From: Paracoccus haematequi
GTDB taxonomy: Bacteria > Pseudomonadota > Alphaproteobacteria > Rhodobacterales > Rhodobacteraceae
Reading direction: 5' to 3'
Length of the DNA stretch: 50,328 bases
Assembly (NCBI GenBank): GCA_945881965.1
Contig: CAMCVS010000017.1
Span: forward strand, 1-50,328
In this document: in pieces, positions 28,564-37,894 of the stretch
Layout of the letters: each line of letters begins with the position of its first letter
How positions within the stretch are numbered: position 1 is the stretch's first letter
Made by a program: the position numbers and the translations under genes
Notes under the pieces: model-generated
What the model saw: only the letters and a program-made list of their open reading frames with translations
Told to the model about the DNA's origin: nothing
The model's database searches: none

Positions 28564-29951
28564 GCCTTTGCCAGCGCGTCCAGCACCCGCGCCCAGGACC
28601 GGATGCCTTTGTGGAAGGATCGCAGGTCGTATTTCTCGTTCGGGGAATGGATCTGGTCATCGTCCTTGCCCCAACCCGCAAGGATCACATCCATGCCGAG
28701 GATCGACTGGAAATGCCCCGCGACCGGGATCGACCCGCCACAGCCCGCAAACACCGCCGGGCGCGGCCATTCCGCCGACAGCGCGCGGCGGGCCTGTTCA
28801 AACGCCGGGTTGTCGATGGACATGACAGACGCCCCCGCGCCGCGCCCCATCGGAAATGCGGCGGTGCAATCGGGAGGCAAGAAGGATTCGATGTGTTTCA
28901 CAAAAGCCGCGTGGATCTTGTCGGGGTCCTGCTGGCCGACGAGGCGAAAGCTGACCTTGGCCGACGCCTTGGACGGCAGCACCGTCTTGAATCCGTCGCC
29001 GGTATAGCCGCCCCAGATGCCGTTGACCTCGGCGGTGGGGCGCGACCAGATCATTTCCAGCGGCGTGCGGTCCTGTTCGCCGGCGGGCAGGCTGAGGCCG
29101 ACATCGCCCAGAAACCCGGCATGATCGAACGCCAAAGCCTGCCACTGTCCGCGCTGTGCATCAGGCAATTCGGGCACATCGTCATAGAACTCGTCCAGCG
29201 TAACGCGGCCCGTGTCGTCGTGCATCGCGGCCAAGGCGCGGGTCAGCACCCGGATCGGGTTGATCGCGATGCCGCCGAATGACCCGCTGTGCAGGTCTTT
29301 GTTGGCGGCGGTGATGGTGACCTCTTCGGCCAGCAACCCGCGCAGCTGCGTCGCAATCGACGGCGTGTCGTGATCATAGAGCCCCGTGTCGCAGATCAGC
29401 GCCAGATCGGCGCGCAATTCGTCGCCATGCGCGTGCAGATAGGGGATCAGGGAAGGCGAGCCGGATTCCTCTTCGCCCTCGAAGAAGAACGTCACGCGGC
29501 AGGGCAGCGCGCCCTGTTCCGCGATGATGGCGCGGCAGGCCTCAAGAAACGTCATTAACTGGCCCTTGTCATCGGCGGCCCCGCGGGCGCGGATGACACG
29601 GCCCTTGTCGGTATCCTCGATCGCCGGATCAAAGGGGTCGCGGTGCCAGAGGTTCAGCGGATCGACCGGCTGCACATCGTAATGGCCGTAAAACAGCAGA
29701 TGCGGTTTGCCCTCGCCCAGATGGCCCACCACCATCGGGTGACCGGGGGTGGGGCGTTTTGATGCCTCGGCTCCCAGGGATTGCAATTCCGCCACCAGCC
29801 AGTCGGCGGCGCGGTCCACATCGGCGTTGAAGGCCGGGTCGGTGGAAATCGACGGAATGCGCAGAAACGCCATCAGCCGGTCCAACGCCGGATCAAGGCT
29901 GGCATCAATCCGGGCCAACACGGCATCAAGGGGGGCGGGATCAAGCGGCAT
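28560..29951 (-). CDS. M20 family dipeptidase
   Basis: A 463-residue zinc peptidase of the M20 dipeptidase/CNDP type. Metal-site motifs are LLFYGHYDVQPVDP, ARGAADDKGQLMTFLEA, FFFEGEEESGSPSL (general base Glu and metal Glu) and LICDTG, with the dimerisation lid domain in between and the late metal His in QIHSPNEKYDL. It splits dipeptides or related amides in the cytoplasm. It faces hemA divergently, with about 200 bp between. The hydrolase gene follows with a 4-bp overlap. Confidence 0.93.
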   Translation of the reverse strand: MPLDPAPLDAVLARIDASLDPALDRLMAFLRIPSISTDPAFNADVDRAADWLVAELQSLGAEASKRPTPGHPMVVGHLGEGKPHLLFYGHYDVQPVDPLNLWHRDPFDPAIEDTDKGRVIRARGAADDKGQLMTFLEACRAIIAEQGALPCRVTFFFEGEEESGSPSLIPYLHAHGDELRADLALICDTGLYDHDTPSIATQLRGLLAEEVTITAANKDLHSGSFGGIAINPIRVLTRALAAMHDDTGRVTLDEFYDDVPELPDAQRGQWQALAFDHAGFLGDVGLSLPAGEQDRTPLEMIWSRPTAEVNGIWGGYTGDGFKTVLPSKASAKVSFRLVGQQDPDKIHAAFVKHIESFLPPDCTAAFPMGRGAGASVMSIDNPAFEQARRALSAEWPRPAVFAGCGGSIPVAGHFQSILGMDVILAGWGKDDDQIHSPNEKYDLRSFHKGIRSWARVLDALAKA

Positions 29952-30034
29952 GGCGGCACTCCTGTTGATTTGGAACAGCCTAGCAGGCCGTCACGCGCTG
30001 TCCAGTGTGAGGCCAGCGCTGCGCGACGCCGGAT

Positions 30035-30048
30035 TTGATCCAGATCAA
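30035..30048. promoter_or_regulatory. Perfect FNR/FnrL-type binding site upstream of hemA
   Basis: TTGAT-CCAG-ATCAA is an exact match to the FNR consensus TTGAT-N4-ATCAA, centred about 120 bp before the hemA start codon and 90 bp from the M20 dipeptidase start. Oxygen control of hemA by FnrL is known in Rhodobacter, so hemA is the likely target; the divergent gene could also respond. Confidence 0.85.
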
Positions 30049-30060
30049 CTCGGCGCTCTG

Positions 30061-30083
30061 TGACAACCTGTTACCTGTTGTCA
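30061..30083. promoter_or_regulatory. Inverted repeat operator candidate between the FNR site and hemA
   Basis: TGACAAC (30061-30067) and GTTGTCA (30077-30083) are exact reverse complements 9 nt apart. The interval also holds a direct repeat ACCTGTT (30066-30072 and 30073-30079). It does not fit the TGT-N12-ACA PpsR/CrtJ pattern. A second regulator of hemA may bind here. Confidence 0.45.
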
Positions 30084-30160
30084 GCTAATGGCCGGGCCTA
30101 TATCCCGGTTCATCAAGTTTGTGCGGGGCCCGATCCCGCCGCCATTCCGGAGGACAACAG

Positions 30161-31390
30161 GTGGATATCGACGCCCATCTCGACCGCGCCCTGAACCGTC
30201 TGCATGACGAAGGCCGCTATCGCACGTTCATCGACATCGAACGCACGAAGGGCCAGTTTCCGCATGCGATCTGGCGCAAGCCGGATGGGACGACTGCGCC
30301 GGTCACGGTCTGGTGCGGCAATGATTATCTTGGCATGGGCCAACACCCCGAAGTTTTGGCCGCGATGCATGGCGCACTGGACGCTACCGGCGCGGGGTCG
30401 GGCGGCACGCGCAACATCTCGGGGACGACGGTCTATCACAAGCGACTTGAGGCGGAACTGGCCGACCTGCATGGCAAGGAAGCGGCGCTGCTGTTTACCT
30501 CGGCCTACATCGCCAATGATGCCACGCTGTCCACCCTGCCCAAGCTGTTTCCCGGCCTGATCATCTATTCTGACGCGCTGAACCACGCGTCCATGATCGA
30601 GGGTATCCGCCGCAATGGCGGCGCGCGCCGGGTGTTCCGTCACAACGACGTGGCGCATCTGCGCGAATTGCTGGCGGCGGATGATCCCGCCATCCCCAAG
30701 CTGATTGCCTTTGAGTCCGTCTATTCGATGGATGGCGATTTTGGGCCGATCAAGGCGATCTGCGACTTGGCGGACGAGTTCGGCGCGATCACCTATATCG
30801 ACGAGGTTCACGCCGTGGGCATGTATGGCCCGCGCGGGGCTGGCGTGGCGGAACGTGACGGGCTGATGGGGCGGATCGACATCATCAACGGCACGCTTGC
30901 CAAGGCATTTGGCGTGTTCGGCGGCTATATCGCGGCGTCCGCCAAGATGGTGGATGCGGTGCGGTCCTATGCACCGGGGTTCATCTTTACCACATCCCTG
31001 CCGCCTGCGGTCGCGGCAGGCGCAGCGGCGTCGGTTGCCTTCCTGAAAACGCCCGCAGGGCAGGTGTTGCGCGACCGGCACCAGGAACAGGCGGCCAAGC
31101 TGAAGCTGCGGCTCAAGGGCATGGGATTGCCGCTGATTGATCACGGCAGCCACATCGTGCCGGTCATCGTCGGCAACCCGGTGCATTGCAAGGCGCTGTC
31201 GGACATGCTGCTGGACCGCTATGGGATTTACGTCCAGCCGATCAATTACCCCACGGTGCCGCGTGGCACGGAACGGCTGCGGTTCACGCCCTCGCCGGTG
31301 CATGGCAAGGCCGAGATCGACGGGCTGGTCCGCGCGATGGACGCGCTGTGGTCAGCCTGTGCGCTGAATCGCGCTGAATTAACCGGCTGA
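30161..31390 (+). CDS. hemA: 5-aminolevulinate synthase
   Basis: PLP enzyme that condenses glycine and succinyl-CoA to 5-aminolevulinate, the first step of tetrapyrrole synthesis by the C4 route. The 409-residue chain matches Rhodobacter HemA almost throughout: [87 protein letters not shown], the PLP-lysine segment [16 protein letters not shown] and [25 protein letters not shown]. The GTG at 30161 is the start: GGAGGA lies at 30149-30154 and the N-terminus matches. A perfect FNR-type site upstream suggests induction at low oxygen. Confidence 0.97.
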   Translation: MDIDAHLDRALNRLHDEGRYRTFIDIERTKGQFPHAIWRKPDGTTAPVTVWCGNDYLGMGQHPEVLAAMHGALDATGAGSGGTRNISGTTVYHKRLEAELADLHGKEAALLFTSAYIANDATLSTLPKLFPGLIIYSDALNHASMIEGIRRNGGARRVFRHNDVAHLRELLAADDPAIPKLIAFESVYSMDGDFGPIKAICDLADEFGAITYIDEVHAVGMYGPRGAGVAERDGLMGRIDIINGTLAKAFGVFGGYIAASAKMVDAVRSYAPGFIFTTSLPPAVAAGAAASVAFLKTPAGQVLRDRHQEQAAKLKLRLKGMGLPLIDHGSHIVPVIVGNPVHCKALSDMLLDRYGIYVQPINYPTVPRGTERLRFTPSPVHGKAEIDGLVRAMDALWSACALNRAELTG

Positions 31391-31496
31391 ACCGGAATGG
31401 CCTGCAAAAGCCCTTGCGATATGTTAGCTTAGCCTCAAGAAAAGAGACGATCCGAATCGTGGGGACGATCCGGGTCGCGACATTGGGGCAGGCAGA

Positions 31497-32690
31497 ATGA
31501 TCGGACGCTGGACATCGCGCATTCCAGACATCGAAGAGATCAGGCCCAAGGGGTTTGACGACTTTGAGGTGCGCCTTGGTGACATGATGCGCGGTGAACG
31601 TGCGACGTTGGGCAAGTCCCTGCTGGACGTGCAGCGCGAATTGCGGATCCGCGCCAATTACATCGCCGCCATCGAAAACTGCGATCCTACGGCGTTTGAT
31701 ACGCCCGGTTTCATTGCGGGTTATGTGCGGTCCTATGCCCGGTATCTGAACCTTGACCCCGACAAGGCGTTCGAACAGTTCTGCGCCGAAAGCGGATTTT
31801 CAACCGCGCATGGCATGGATGCCGGGGCCTCGACGATGCGCAAGGGGCCGCGCCCGGTGGTCACCGCCGCCTATGATCCGTTTACCGCGCCCACAACACC
31901 TTTTGCCCCCGCACCCGAAAGCTGGTTGTCGCGGGTGGAACCGGGTGCGTTGGGGTCAATGCTGGTGCTGGTCGCGCTGATCGGCACCTTGGGCTATGGC
32001 GGCTGGACCGTGCTGAACGAGGTGCAGCGCGTGAAATTCGCGCCCATCGACAGCACGCCCGCCGTGTTGTCCGACCTCGATCCGCTGCGCCCCGCCACGC
32101 AAGGCGCGCCCGATACGCTGGCCGCGCGCGATGCCGGTGTGACCACCTCCAGCCCCGATGCGCTGGACCGTCTTTATCGCCCGCAGGCGCTGGATGTGCC
32201 GGTGATGGTGGCGCGGGATGCACCGATTGCCTCGCTTAACCCCGATGTGCTGGGCACCTTTGCCGGTGTTGCGGACACCGCCGATGTCGCCGTGGCGCAG
32301 GCGGACGGCGCAGCACAGCCCAATTCGGTGCCGCAGGTCAATGTTGGCCCCGTGCCGGAACTGGAACTGGTGGCCGTGCGTCCCGCTTGGGTGCGGGTGA
32401 ATGCCGCCGATGGCAGCGTGATCTTCGAGGGCATCATGAACCCCGGCGCGCGCTGGGTCGTGCCCGCGCTGGAAGAAGCACCCAAGCTGCGGGTGGGCGA
32501 ATCCGGCGCGATCTATTTCGTCGTCAACGGTCAGCATTACGGCCCCGCCGGTCCGCGCGGCACGGTGACATCGAACCTTGCGCTGCAATCGGATGCGTTG
32601 ACACAGACCTTTGCGGTGGCCGACCCGTCGGCTGATCAGGATCTGGCGCGCACCATCGCGGAACTGGAAACGCCGGTGGTGGCCGAATAA
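31497..32690 (+). CDS. RodZ-like helix-turn-helix membrane protein
   Basis: A 397-residue bitopic protein with the RodZ plan: an N-terminal HTH_25 domain ([60 protein letters not shown]), a linker, one transmembrane helix (about residues 155-175, [17 protein letters not shown]), a long Ala/Asp-rich periplasmic spacer, and a C-terminal DUF4115-like domain ([55 protein letters not shown]). RodZ links MreB to the envelope in cell-shape control. Placement just before ispG is the common one for this gene in alphaproteobacteria. Confidence 0.88.
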   Translation: MIGRWTSRIPDIEEIRPKGFDDFEVRLGDMMRGERATLGKSLLDVQRELRIRANYIAAIENCDPTAFDTPGFIAGYVRSYARYLNLDPDKAFEQFCAESGFSTAHGMDAGASTMRKGPRPVVTAAYDPFTAPTTPFAPAPESWLSRVEPGALGSMLVLVALIGTLGYGGWTVLNEVQRVKFAPIDSTPAVLSDLDPLRPATQGAPDTLAARDAGVTTSSPDALDRLYRPQALDVPVMVARDAPIASLNPDVLGTFAGVADTADVAVAQADGAAQPNSVPQVNVGPVPELELVAVRPAWVRVNAADGSVIFEGIMNPGARWVVPALEEAPKLRVGESGAIYFVVNGQHYGPAGPRGTVTSNLALQSDALTQTFAVADPSADQDLARTIAELETPVVAE

Positions 32691-32766
32691 GCCGAAGAGG
32701 CAGGCGTTGTCCTTTGCGCGGCGCTGGCCTATCTTTCTGCTGAAACAGACCGCGAAAGAACCGTTG

Positions 32767-33897
32767 ATGCACAATCACATCCGCCCGTGGCGCAATATTG
32801 CCCGCCGCAAAAGCCGCCAGATCATGGTGGGCAATGTGCCCGTGGGCGGCGACGCACCGATCACCGTGCAGACGATGACCAACACGCTGACCACCGATAT
32901 CGCGGCCACCATCGCGCAGGTGCAGCGCGCCGTCGATGCGGGCGCGGATATCGTCCGAATCTCGGTGCCCGACGAGGCGTCGTCCAAGGCGCTGCGCGAG
33001 ATCGTGCGCGAGGTGACCGTTCCCATCGTCGCCGATATCCATTTCCACTATCGCCGCGCCATCGAGTCTGCCGAGGCGGGGGCGGCCTGTCTGCGCATCA
33101 ACCCCGGCAATATCGGCGATGCGTCGCGTGTGCGCGAGGTGATCAAGGCGGCGCGCGATCACGGCTGTTCGATCCGCATCGGGGTCAACGCCGGAAGCCT
33201 CGAAAAGCATCTTTTGGACAAGTATGGTGAGCCTACACCGGATGCGATGGTCGAATCCGGGCTGGAACACATCAAGATTCTGCAAGACAACGACTTTCAC
33301 GAATTCAAGATTTCCTGCAAGGCGTCCGACGTGTTCATGGCGGCGGCGGCCTATCAGATGCTGGCCGATGCGACCGATGCGCCCATCCATCTGGGCATCA
33401 CCGAGGCAGGCGGGCTGATGTCCGGCACGATCAAATCCGCCATCGGGCTGGGCAACCTGTTGTGGATGGGGATTGGCGACACGATCCGGGTATCGCTGTC
33501 CGCCGACCCAGTCGAAGAGGTCAAGGTCGGCTATGACATCCTGAAATCGCTGGGCCTGCGCCATCGCGGCGTCAACATCATCTCGTGCCCGTCCTGCGCA
33601 CGGCAGGGGTTCGACGTGATCAAGACGGTCGAGGCGCTGGAAAAGCGACTGGAACATATCAAGACGCCCATGTCGCTGTCGATCATCGGTTGCGTGGTCA
33701 ACGGGCCGGGTGAGGCGCTGATGACGGATGTGGGGTTCACCGGCGGCGGGGCCGGGTCGGGCATGGTCTATCTGGCGGGCAAGCAAAGCCACAAGCTGTC
33801 GAATGACCAGATGGTCGATCACATCGTCGAACAGGTGGAAAAGAAGGCCGCCGAGATCGACGCGCAGATGGCGGCAGAGGCGGCGGCGGCCGAATGA
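32767..33897 (+). CDS. ispG: 4-hydroxy-3-methylbut-2-enyl diphosphate synthase
   Basis: The [4Fe-4S] enzyme of the MEP isoprenoid pathway that makes HMBPP from MEcPP. The 376-residue product starts [40 protein letters not shown]-like and has the TIM-barrel half ([35 protein letters not shown]) and the cluster-ligand motifs [11 protein letters not shown] and [10 protein letters not shown] near the C-terminus. The frame is open upstream, but ATG 32767 gives the conserved start. It lies 76 bp after the RodZ-like gene and its stop directly abuts the converging selO stop. Confidence 0.97.
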   Translation: MHNHIRPWRNIARRKSRQIMVGNVPVGGDAPITVQTMTNTLTTDIAATIAQVQRAVDAGADIVRISVPDEASSKALREIVREVTVPIVADIHFHYRRAIESAEAGAACLRINPGNIGDASRVREVIKAARDHGCSIRIGVNAGSLEKHLLDKYGEPTPDAMVESGLEHIKILQDNDFHEFKISCKASDVFMAAAAYQMLADATDAPIHLGITEAGGLMSGTIKSAIGLGNLLWMGIGDTIRVSLSADPVEEVKVGYDILKSLGLRHRGVNIISCPSCARQGFDVIKTVEALEKRLEHIKTPMSLSIIGCVVNGPGEALMTDVGFTGGGAGSGMVYLAGKQSHKLSNDQMVDHIVEQVEKKAAEIDAQMAAEAAAAE

Positions 33898-35313
33898 TCA
33901 GGTCCCGCAGAAGGTCTGCGTGACCGCGTTTTCCGGGCTGGCCGGGATTTTCAGGTCTGCATGGGCGGTGTGATCGGTGAACGGGTCGGTGACTGCCGCC
34001 AACAACCGTTCGAACGGGGCCATGTCGCCCGTCACAGCCGCCTGAATGGCTTCTTCCACGCGGTGATTGCGCGGGATCAGCACCGGGTTGGCGATGCGCA
34101 TGACCGCCTGCGGATCAGCCTCGCTTGCCAGACGCGCGCGCCAGGCGGGGGCAAAGGCGTCGAACAGGCCGGGGTCAAGGAAGTGATCACGCACATTCAT
34201 ATCATCTGCCAAGGCGCGGAAGGTATTGGTGAAATCCGCCTGTCCGCGCTGCATGATCGCCAACAGCCCGTCGATCAGTCCGGCATCATCGGGCGTGGCA
34301 TCCGCCAGCCCGATCTTGCGCCCGAACACCGCCATGCGCGCTGCATCAATCCGCGCGGGCATCCCGTTCAGCAGCGCCTGCCAGCGCGGCAGCGCCGCCG
34401 AGGCATCATCCTCCAGCATCAACAGCGCCGAGGCCAGTTGCGCCATGTTCCACACGATGATCTGCGCCTGATTGCCATAGGCATAGCGGCCAAAGCTGTC
34501 GATCGAGGAATAGACCGTATCCACATGATACGCCTCCATGAAAGCGGCGGGGCCGTAGTCGATGGTTTCGCCAGATAGTGTGGTGTTGTCGGTGTTCATC
34601 ACGCCGTGGATGAACCCCAACCCCAGCCAACGCGCGATGAGCGTGGCCTGCCGCCCGATCACCGCATCTATCAGGTCAAAGGGCGTGGCCACATCGGGGT
34701 AGTGCCGCGCGCGGGTGTGGTCATAGAGTGCTCCCACCCCATCCCGGTCACGCCGCGCCGCGAAATATTCGAACGTGCCGACGCGAAGATGGCTGGCCGC
34801 CACGCGGGTCAGGATCGCGCCGGGCAAGGGGCGTTCGCGCAGCACGACCTCGCCGGTGGCCACAGCCGCCAGCGCGCGGGTGGTGGGCAGGCCTGTGGCG
34901 GCCATGAACTCGGACAGCAGATATTCGCGCAGCACTGGCCCCAGCCACGCCTTGCCGTCGCCCGCGCGGCTGTATGGGGTGCGGCCCGACCCCTTCAGCG
35001 CAAGGTCAAACCGCGCACCATCGGGGGCCACGACTTCGCCCAGCAATAGCGCCCGCCCGTCGCCCAGTTGCGGGGAAAACCCCCCGAACTGGTGCCCGGC
35101 ATAGACCTGCGCGATGGGGTCCGCACCTGTCGGCACGTCCTGCCCGGACAGGATACGCGCAAGGCGATCCGGGTCGCGTTCGGTGATGCCCAGCCGGTCG
35201 GCGAGCCTATCGTTGAACGCCAAAAGGCGCGGCGCGCGCGCGGCGTCGGCGCTGACCCGGGTAAAGAACCGGGCGGGCAGGCGGGTATAGCTGTTGTCAA
35301 ACTGTGCAAACAT
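33898..35313 (-). CDS. selO: SelO family protein (protein AMPylase)
   Basis: A 471-residue SelO/YdiU pseudokinase. Conserved segments: FDNSYTRLPARFFTRV, YAGHQFGGFSPQLGDGRALLLGE, LKGSGRTPYSRAGDGKAWLGPVLREYLLSEFMAATGLPTTRALA, HGVMNTDNTTLSGETIDYGPAAFMEAY and IPRNHRVEEAI. SelO transfers AMP to protein Ser/Thr/Tyr, with a flipped ATP, and is linked to redox stress. The chain ends TQTFCGT, with a Cys where some eukaryotic homologues have selenocysteine. ATG 35313 gives the conserved N-terminus; the open frame runs on upstream. Confidence 0.95.
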   Translation of the reverse strand: MFAQFDNSYTRLPARFFTRVSADAARAPRLLAFNDRLADRLGITERDPDRLARILSGQDVPTGADPIAQVYAGHQFGGFSPQLGDGRALLLGEVVAPDGARFDLALKGSGRTPYSRAGDGKAWLGPVLREYLLSEFMAATGLPTTRALAAVATGEVVLRERPLPGAILTRVAASHLRVGTFEYFAARRDRDGVGALYDHTRARHYPDVATPFDLIDAVIGRQATLIARWLGLGFIHGVMNTDNTTLSGETIDYGPAAFMEAYHVDTVYSSIDSFGRYAYGNQAQIIVWNMAQLASALLMLEDDASAALPRWQALLNGMPARIDAARMAVFGRKIGLADATPDDAGLIDGLLAIMQRGQADFTNTFRALADDMNVRDHFLDPGLFDAFAPAWRARLASEADPQAVMRIANPVLIPRNHRVEEAIQAAVTGDMAPFERLLAAVTDPFTDHTAHADLKIPASPENAVTQTFCGT

Positions 35314-35345
35314 GCGCCCAGCATAGGGCGGCGCGACCGCCGGGG

Positions 35346-35771
35346 CTAGAGGCGGCGCAGCATGACCGCCGCCGGTCCGGGGCGAAATCCCGCGCGTTGG
35401 AACAAGGCGACACTGCGCGGCAATGCCTCGACCGCAAGGGCCGCCACGCCATGCGGGGCCAGCGCCACTGACAGCGCCTGCATCACCTCGCCCGCCATGC
35501 CGCGCCCGCGCACACCTTGGCGTATCCACAGCTCTTCGATGCGGCCCACAAGCCCGCCCTGCAACGGCGACCACCCGAAGGACAGCGCGACATATCCCAC
35601 CGGGCTGACCGACGGGCCCACCAGATACACCGCGCCATGCGGCGACCCGTCCAGCAGCGCGCCAAAGGCGGCATCGGCGTTGCGCTTGCGCGCCGCTTCG
35701 ACGTCAGATTGCGCGACAAGCGCCAACAGACGCGGTGCGTCATCGGCGGTGCAAAGGTGCAGCGCGGTCAT
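35346..35771 (-). CDS. GNAT family N-acetyltransferase
   Basis: A 141-residue GNAT. The acetyl-CoA loop is in IEELWIRQGVRGRGMAGEVMQALSVAL (R-x-x-G-x-G/A), followed by GVAALAVEALPRSVALFQRAGFRPGPAAVML, the usual C-terminal strand-helix. Start MTALHLCTADDAPRLLALV at 35771. Substrate unknown. It follows the nucleoside hydrolase gene by 13 bp on the same strand, so the two are probably cotranscribed. Confidence 0.85.
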   Translation of the reverse strand: MTALHLCTADDAPRLLALVAQSDVEAARKRNADAAFGALLDGSPHGAVYLVGPSVSPVGYVALSFGWSPLQGGLVGRIEELWIRQGVRGRGMAGEVMQALSVALAPHGVAALAVEALPRSVALFQRAGFRPGPAAVMLRRL

Positions 35772-35784
35772 GATCGTTCTTGTT

Positions 35785-36720
35785 TCACAACCGCCCCAGC
35801 CGTTCCGTGAACAGCGCAAACAGCCCGTCCGCATCGACATCGCGCAGGAACAGCGCGTTCGGCACGCGTGAGGTCACGCGCCACCAATCGGCGACCGTCA
35901 TACCCATCGTCAATTCCGACTGCACCTCGATTTCTACGTTGATGTGGCGGCCTGTGAACAGGTCGGGGCGCAAGAGATAGGCCGTGACGCAGGGGTCATG
36001 CAGCGGCGCACCGGGCGAGCCGTATTTCGCAAGGTCAAAGCGTTCGAAGAACTCGGTCATCTGCGCCACCGCCTCGCCCACGCGGGTGCCCAAGGCGCGG
36101 AAGGCGTCGTTGCGTTCTTTGGTCACCAGCACCTTGTGGGTCACGTCCAGCGGCACCACCACCAGGGGCACACCCGCCCGGAACACGATCCGCGCGGCCT
36201 GGGGATCGACATAAATGTTGAATTCGGCCGTGGGGGTGATGTTGCCGACCTCGAAATAGGCGCCGCCCATCAGCACGATTTCCCGGATGCGCGGGATGAT
36301 GTCGGGGGCCTTTTCCAGTGCCATCGCGATATTGGTCAGGGGGCCGAGGGGGCAGAGCGTCACCGACCCTGCGGGCTGGCTGCGCAACGTGTCGATGATG
36401 AAATCGACGGCATGTTGCGCCTGCAACGGCATCACCGGATCAGGCAGGACCGGGCCATCCAGCCCCGATTGGCCATGCACATGTTCCGCCGTGACCAGAT
36501 CGCGGCCCAGCGGGCGGTCACAGCCCGCGAACACGCGCATATCTGGCCGCCCGGCCAGTTCGCAGATCATCCGTGCGTTGCGCGATGTCAACGCGAGCGG
36601 CACGTTGCCCGCGACGCAGGTGATCCCCAGCACGGTCAATTCCGGACTGGCCAACGCCAAAAGGATCGCCACCGCGTCATCCTGGCCGGGGTCGGTGTCG
36701 ATGATGATCTGTCGGGTCAT
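35785..36720 (-). CDS. Inosine-uridine preferring nucleoside hydrolase family protein
   Basis: Splits the N-glycosidic bond of ribonucleosides to ribose and base. The calcium-binding N-terminal motif IIIDTDPGQDDAVAILLAL is diagnostic. Further family segments: VAGNVPLALTSRNARMICELAGR, HGQSGLDG, VTLCPLGPLTNIAMALE, IVLMGGAYFEVGNITPTAEFNIYVDPQAARIVF, VVPLDVTHKVLV and APLHDPCVTAYLL with the catalytic-site His/Asp. Length 311 aa, normal. ATG 36720 chosen over an upstream in-frame ATG at 36750 because it starts one residue before the conserved strand. Confidence 0.94.
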   Translation of the reverse strand: MTRQIIIDTDPGQDDAVAILLALASPELTVLGITCVAGNVPLALTSRNARMICELAGRPDMRVFAGCDRPLGRDLVTAEHVHGQSGLDGPVLPDPVMPLQAQHAVDFIIDTLRSQPAGSVTLCPLGPLTNIAMALEKAPDIIPRIREIVLMGGAYFEVGNITPTAEFNIYVDPQAARIVFRAGVPLVVVPLDVTHKVLVTKERNDAFRALGTRVGEAVAQMTEFFERFDLAKYGSPGAPLHDPCVTAYLLRPDLFTGRHINVEIEVQSELTMGMTVADWWRVTSRVPNALFLRDVDADGLFALFTERLGRL

Positions 36721-36780
36721 GGTGTCCTCCTGCGGCAGAGGGATGCACATTGCCGCAGGCGCTGTCCAGTGCGGCGGGCT

Positions 36781-37785
36781 TCAGCCGTCGAAGTTGACTT
36801 CCTCAATCAGCTTCAGCGCGGAGGGGCGCAGCTTTGCCAGGTCCATCAGGTTGACGGTGTCGGCGGTAAAGCTGCCCCAGCCCTTGACCAGCGGGTCTGG
36901 TTCGGACCCCGGCGCGATAGGGTATTCGGCGTTGGCTTCGGCATAGATCGCCTGCGCCTTGGGCGAGGTCAGGAACTCCATCATCTTCAGCGCGGCGTCC
37001 TTGTTCGGCGCGGCCTTGGTCATGGCGATGCCCGAGATGTTCACGTGCGTGCCACCATCCGCGAATGTCGGGAACACGATGCGCACCGAGTCGGCCCATG
37101 CGGTCTGTTCCGGGTCTTTCAGCATCTGCGCCATGTAATAGGTATTGCCAAGGCTGATGTCACATTCCCCCGCCCAGATGGATTTCACCTGACTGCGGTC
37201 ATTGCCTTCGGGCTTTTTCGCCAGATTGGCCTTGACGCCTTCCAGCCAGGTCTTGGTGGCCTCTGCGCCGTGGTGATGCAACACCGCCGCCGTCAGCCCG
37301 ACGTTATAAGCGTTGGTGAAGGGGCGGGTGCAGATGCGGCCTTTCCATTTCGGATCGGCAAGGTCTTCGTAGGTGGTGACGTCGCCATCCTTGACCCGGT
37401 CCTTGGACGCATAGACGATCCGCGCCCGCGTGGTCAGGCCCCACCAATGCCCCTCGGGGTCGTGATAGGCGGCAGGCACGTTGCCGGTCAGCGTGGCGCT
37501 GGTGACGGGTTGCGTGACACCGGCGGCGACAACCTCGGCCAGCCGCGCGATATCGACGGTCAGCACCAGATCGGCGGGGCTGCGGTCGCCCTCGGCCACC
37601 AGCCGTTCCACCATGCCCTTTTCCAGATAGGCAACGTTGACCTTGATCCCCGTTTCGGCGGTGAAGGCGTCGGTCAGCGGCGCGATCAGTTCGGGCTGGC
37701 GATAGGAATAGATGTTCACCTCTTGCGCCATCAGCGGCAGGGCAGTGGACAGGGTCAGCAAAGTAGCAAGACGTAGAACGCGCAT
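36781..37785 (-). CDS. Iron(III)-type ABC transporter substrate-binding protein
   Basis: A 334-residue periplasmic binding protein with a signal peptide (MRVLRLATLLTLSTALPLMA). VNIYSYRQPELIAPLTDAFTAETGIKVNVAYLEKGMVERL is the FbpA/FutA N-terminal lobe; YEDLADPKWKGRICTRPFTNAYNVGL and the paired tyrosines in CDISLGNTYYMAQML, which bind ferric iron in the family, are present. No permease or ATPase gene is adjacent, so it works with a transporter encoded elsewhere. CCGGAG lies ahead of the ATG. Confidence 0.9.
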   Translation of the reverse strand: MRVLRLATLLTLSTALPLMAQEVNIYSYRQPELIAPLTDAFTAETGIKVNVAYLEKGMVERLVAEGDRSPADLVLTVDIARLAEVVAAGVTQPVTSATLTGNVPAAYHDPEGHWWGLTTRARIVYASKDRVKDGDVTTYEDLADPKWKGRICTRPFTNAYNVGLTAAVLHHHGAEATKTWLEGVKANLAKKPEGNDRSQVKSIWAGECDISLGNTYYMAQMLKDPEQTAWADSVRIVFPTFADGGTHVNISGIAMTKAAPNKDAALKMMEFLTSPKAQAIYAEANAEYPIAPGSEPDPLVKGWGSFTADTVNLMDLAKLRPSALKLIEEVNFDG

Positions 37786-37819
37786 GGGATCACTCCGGTT
37801 AGGCGGTTTTCATGCCCCC

Positions 37820-37872
37820 GTTAAACCCGAGTGTTTTTATCAAGTCAATACCTGACTGGATCACTCGGGTTT
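37820..37872 (-). promoter_or_regulatory. Promoter candidate of the iron-binding-protein gene, framed by an 11-bp inverted repeat
   Basis: On the minus strand TTGACT (37848-37843), a 17-nt spacer and TTTAAC (37825-37820) fit a housekeeping promoter 35 bp from the start codon. AAACCCGAGTG (plus, 37823-37833) and CACTCGGGTTT (37862-37872) are exact reverse complements that lie over the -10 side and upstream of the -35. The dyad also follows the mazG stop, so it may instead end mazG transcription, though its 28-nt loop is long for that. Confidence 0.4.
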
Positions 37873-37894
37873 TCTCGTCTTATCCGCCGCAAGT

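Noticed and set aside
30061-30083. PpsR/CrtJ site (TGT-N12-ACA) at hemA
   Set aside because: Testing each TGT in the region, no ACA falls 12 nt downstream.
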